A stretch of DNA of 64,000 nucleotides. It comes from Variovorax sp. PBS-H4 (GTDB taxonomy: Bacteria > Pseudomonadota > Gammaproteobacteria > Burkholderiales > Burkholderiaceae_C). The stretch spans positions 5,073,501 to 5,137,500 of the forward strand of contig NZ_LR594675.1 of NCBI RefSeq assembly GCF_901827205.1, written 5' to 3'. The translations under genes were made by a program, and so were the position numbers. Shown in pieces: positions 59,852-64,000 of this stretch. The notes below the pieces were generated by a model, which was given only the letters and a program-made list of their open reading frames with translations, was not told the DNA's origin and did no database searches. Position 1 is the first letter of the stretch. Every line of letters starts with the position of its first letter.

Positions 59852-60148
59852 ATGGTCATTGAGATCACCAACTACTACGCGTTGCCCGGCAGTGTGGAAG
59901 CGGTGCTGGCGCAGCGTCGTCTGGCCACCGAGATCCGGGCGCAGCTTGGGCTACCGCCGGGACGGATCTTCAGGAAACTGGAGGGCGCTGGCCCCGATGT
60001 AAGGTGGGAGTGCGTTTTCGATTCTCGCGAGGACTATGAGCGCGACATGGCTGCGCGTGGCGCCTCGGGCGAGTTCGCGCGCGCGCGACAGGAAATGCAC
60101 ACACTTCTGGAGCGTTTCGAACGGCACCTGCAAGAAGAGGCTGAGTAG
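59852..60148 (+). CDS. small uncharacterised protein, possibly dimeric alpha/beta-barrel (NIPSNAP-like)
   Basis: A 98-residue protein beginning MVIEITNYYALPGSVEAVL. An AAGGAGG Shine-Dalgarno at 59836-59842 decides the start over ATG 59780. The pattern of strand-helix-strand, WECVFDSREDYERDMAARG and a charged C-terminal helix resembles dimeric alpha-beta-barrel (ferredoxin-like) proteins of the NIPSNAP or stress-responsive type. It shares operator 2 with the divergent enolase-superfamily gene, so it is probably part of the same regulon. Function unknown. Confidence 0.75.
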   Translation: MVIEITNYYALPGSVEAVLAQRRLATEIRAQLGLPPGRIFRKLEGAGPDVRWECVFDSREDYERDMAARGASGEFARARQEMHTLLERFERHLQEEAE

Positions 60149-60464
60149 CAATTGAAGGTTTTTGGGTACCGGGGGGCGGAGCTACCGCTGAGGCTGGCTA
60201 GCCGTCTCCCACCGCGCCCTGTAGCGCGCGCGACTGCGTGCGCGCGAGCATGAGCCCAGGTCCTCGTAGAACCACCATCGAGCGCAAGACTGAGTAGAGG
60301 TGATGCTGCAGCCCGAGCATTTCGCGTTGTCGGCTGATCTGGAGTGCAGCAGGAGCCTTGCCGCGGCGGATATCGCAGCGCCTCTTCATCGGAAGGGACG
60401 CGAGGGTTCAGCGGCCGGGCCACCACGCGCTTGTGGCCATCTGCGCCGTGAGGTCCTTGCTCAA
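60149..60464. other. non-coding stretch between the catabolic cluster and the istA remnant
   Basis: No gene with recognisable domain or Shine-Dalgarno is visible. The stretch may include further decayed transposase sequence, since the first istA fragment's frame is open from 60300, but I could not identify insertion-sequence ends or target duplications. Confidence 0.5.
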
Positions 60465-60923
60465 AGCGTGGCAACGGTGCGCTACAAGACGCTGCTGGGC
60501 GATCAGTTGCAGATCGACTTCGGCACCGTGCGCGTGACGGTGGGCGACGAGCCGCTGAAGGTGCATCTGTTCGTCGCGACGTTGGGCTACCCTCCGGCAC
60601 CTTCGTTGCCATGTTCCTGCACGAGCGCCAGTCGGCGTGGCTGCAAGGCATGGAATGTGCCTTCAGGCACCTCCAAGGCACGGCGAAGGAGGTGCTCGTA
60701 GACAACGCGAGCCTCCGGCGCAGCGCTTCGAGCGCGACGAATGCCAGGCGCTTGCGCCGTTCGCCGCGCGGGCTCCCTTCCTGCAGGTGAGCGAGCTCAC
60801 CCGGCGCGTCACAGCGACGCCTGCATCGAGTTGGACACCGATCGCTTCAGCGTGGCACGGAAGCTCGAGAGCGTGGCCGTCGTCGCGGCCGAACGGCTGG
60901 TCCGGGTCCTTTACGCGGGCTAA
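60465..60923 (+). pseudogene. istA: decayed IS21-family transposase (istA) fragment
   Basis: Three reading frames carry successive pieces of an IstA-like transposase: LGDQLQIDFGTVRV and HLFVATLGY (to about 60598), then FLHERQSAWLQGMECAFRHL and KEVLVDNAS (60611-60710), then QRFERDECQALAPFAARAP (from 60721), and finally IELDTDRFSVARKL to the stop at 60923. At least three frameshifts are needed. A central block between VDNAS and QRFERDE is missing. No istB follows. The element is therefore a dead remnant at the edge of the rRNA operon. Confidence 0.82.
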
Positions 60924-61240
60924 GAGGTCGCCTGCTATGCGCGCTGCGCTTGGCGTAAATCCAGTTTGGTAGGGTACATGGTCCTCGTCTTCTTGGGCAT
61001 GAGCCGGCAGTGCGCCGTGCCGAGCACCATCGCTCGATCGTGCTCATACATTACGTCGCATTCGTGAGGACTCGGCCCTTGCTGGCAGCCGACCTAACAT
61101 TGCAAAGCCCGCCTTCGTCAGATGTGTTGTTCATCAGTTCGCCCCTTGCATACGATGAAGCGTGTCAGCGGCTGGCTGGGTTGAGGCTGTAGTTGATGGC
61201 GTTGGCGAGCGACAGGGGGTGCGGGCAAAGGGGCGGGCTA
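60924..61240. other. intergenic, no gene seen
   Basis: About 317 bp between the transposase remnant and the rRNA terminator. One short stretch (60977-61010, reading MVLVFLGMSRQ) faintly resembles another transposase core, but it is too short to call. Otherwise nothing is recognisable. Confidence 0.5.
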
Positions 61241-61276
61241 AAACAAAAAAGCCCAACCATTGCTGGTTGGGCTTTT
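61241..61276 (-). terminator. intrinsic terminator of the rRNA operon
   Basis: GCCCAACCA (61251-61259) pairs with TGGTTGGGC (61264-61272). Read on the minus strand it is followed by six T and then GTTTTAG. It lies about 17 bp downstream of the 5S 3' end. Confidence 0.92.
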
Positions 61277-61289
61277 CGTGGCTGTAAGA

Positions 61290-61404
61290 GCCTGACGATG
61301 ACCTACTTTCACACGGGAACCCGCACTATCATCGGCGCTGAGGCGTTTCACTGTCCTGTTCGGGATGGGAAGGAGTGGGACCACCTCGCTATGGTCATCA
61401 GGCA
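61290..61404 (-). rRNA. rrf: 5S ribosomal RNA
   Basis: Read on the minus strand it starts TGCCTGATGACCATAGCGAG, contains the conserved CCCATCCCGAACAGGACAGTG and GCGCCGATGATAGTGCGGG parts, and ends with TCATCGTCAGGCT. The 5' and 3' ends pair as expected for helix I. Length about 115 nt. It is the last gene of the rRNA operon. Confidence 0.96.
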
Positions 61405-61523
61405 TAAAGGGTAGCCATCTTGGTGTTGAGGTCAAGATGGCGAATTCATAGAGTTAAATCAGCTTGGTATTTGACTGCGTCACTTGGCATAACACCTTGA
61501 TCAGGGAGATCAAAGTTATAGGG
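61405..61523 (-). other. 23S-5S spacer with two hairpins
   Basis: Contains GCCATCTTG/CAAGATGGC (61414-61422 and 61433-61441) and TTGATC/GATCAA (61497-61502 and 61508-61513). These are probably processing structures for separating 23S and 5S rRNA. No tRNA gene is present in the spacer. Confidence 0.6.

Positions 61524-64000
<2,477 letters not shown>

Noticed and set aside
60977..61010. possible second transposase fragment (MVLVFLGMSRQ)
   Set aside because: Too short and too weak to separate from chance.

Overview
The window looks like chromosomal DNA from a GC-rich betaproteobacterium of the order Burkholderiales, most probably a Comamonadaceae member (Variovorax/Ramlibacter-like). This rests on gene content and protein character: the maf / methyltransferase / sppA / Rieske / phosphatase / rluC / rne neighbourhood, a hemC-hemD-hemX-hemY block next to ppc, a split pntA, and a tandem glycine riboswitch before a dadA-like gene. 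The genus is an inference; no database was searched.

Layout. (1) 1-8993: housekeeping genes, namely a 5'-truncated maf, a tetrapyrrole-methylase-type methyltransferase, an MFS carrier, sppA, a Rieske protein, a HAD phosphatase, rluC, and rne behind a leader of about 540 nt. (2) 9067-21426: an exopolysaccharide locus. A plus-strand operon encodes a priming sugar transferase, ManC, Fcl, three glycosyltransferases and a Wzy-like polymerase. It converges on a minus-strand wza-wzb-wzc export/kinase operon at a shared terminator. (3) 21644-32884: hemY-hemX-hemD-hemC, divergent ppc, a LysR regulator, dinB, a glycolipid-binding-family protein and topoisomerase IB. (4) 32872-38176: a Urt/Liv-type ABC transporter in one operon with an isochorismatase-family hydrolase. 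(5) 38329-44309: an MFS carrier, a sigma70 promoter plus tandem glycine riboswitch controlling dadA, and pntAa-pntAb-pntB. (6) 44414-60148: an accessory catabolic cluster. (7) 60149-64000: a decayed IS21-type istA fragment, then 5S rRNA and the 3' part of 23S rRNA on the minus strand.

Region 6 is the most interesting. It holds a taurine/nitrate-type ABC importer, an opine-dehydrogenase-family enzyme, a dipicolinate-synthase-A-like protein, a cyclic amidohydrolase, a PhyH-like protein, a 4-oxalocrotonate-tautomerase-like protein, an isochorismatase-VOC fusion, a GntR/FCD regulator, a RidA-family protein, a CobW-type metallochaperone, two amidohydrolase-superfamily deaminase-like enzymes, an M24 protein that has lost metal ligands, and an enolase-superfamily enzyme. 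Two near-identical 19-bp palindromes, TGATCACA-GAG-TGTGATCA and TGATCACA-GTG-TGTGATCA, lie in the only two divergent promoter regions of the cluster. The simplest reading is one GntR-controlled regulon for uptake and breakdown of a nitrogen-containing, probably cyclic, compound. I do not recognise this gene combination as a described pathway, and the substrate is unknown.

Limits: homology calls come from recognising motifs and family patterns by eye. Start codons were chosen from spacing, Shine-Dalgarno sequences and expected family N-termini. Promoters and operators are sequence predictions.
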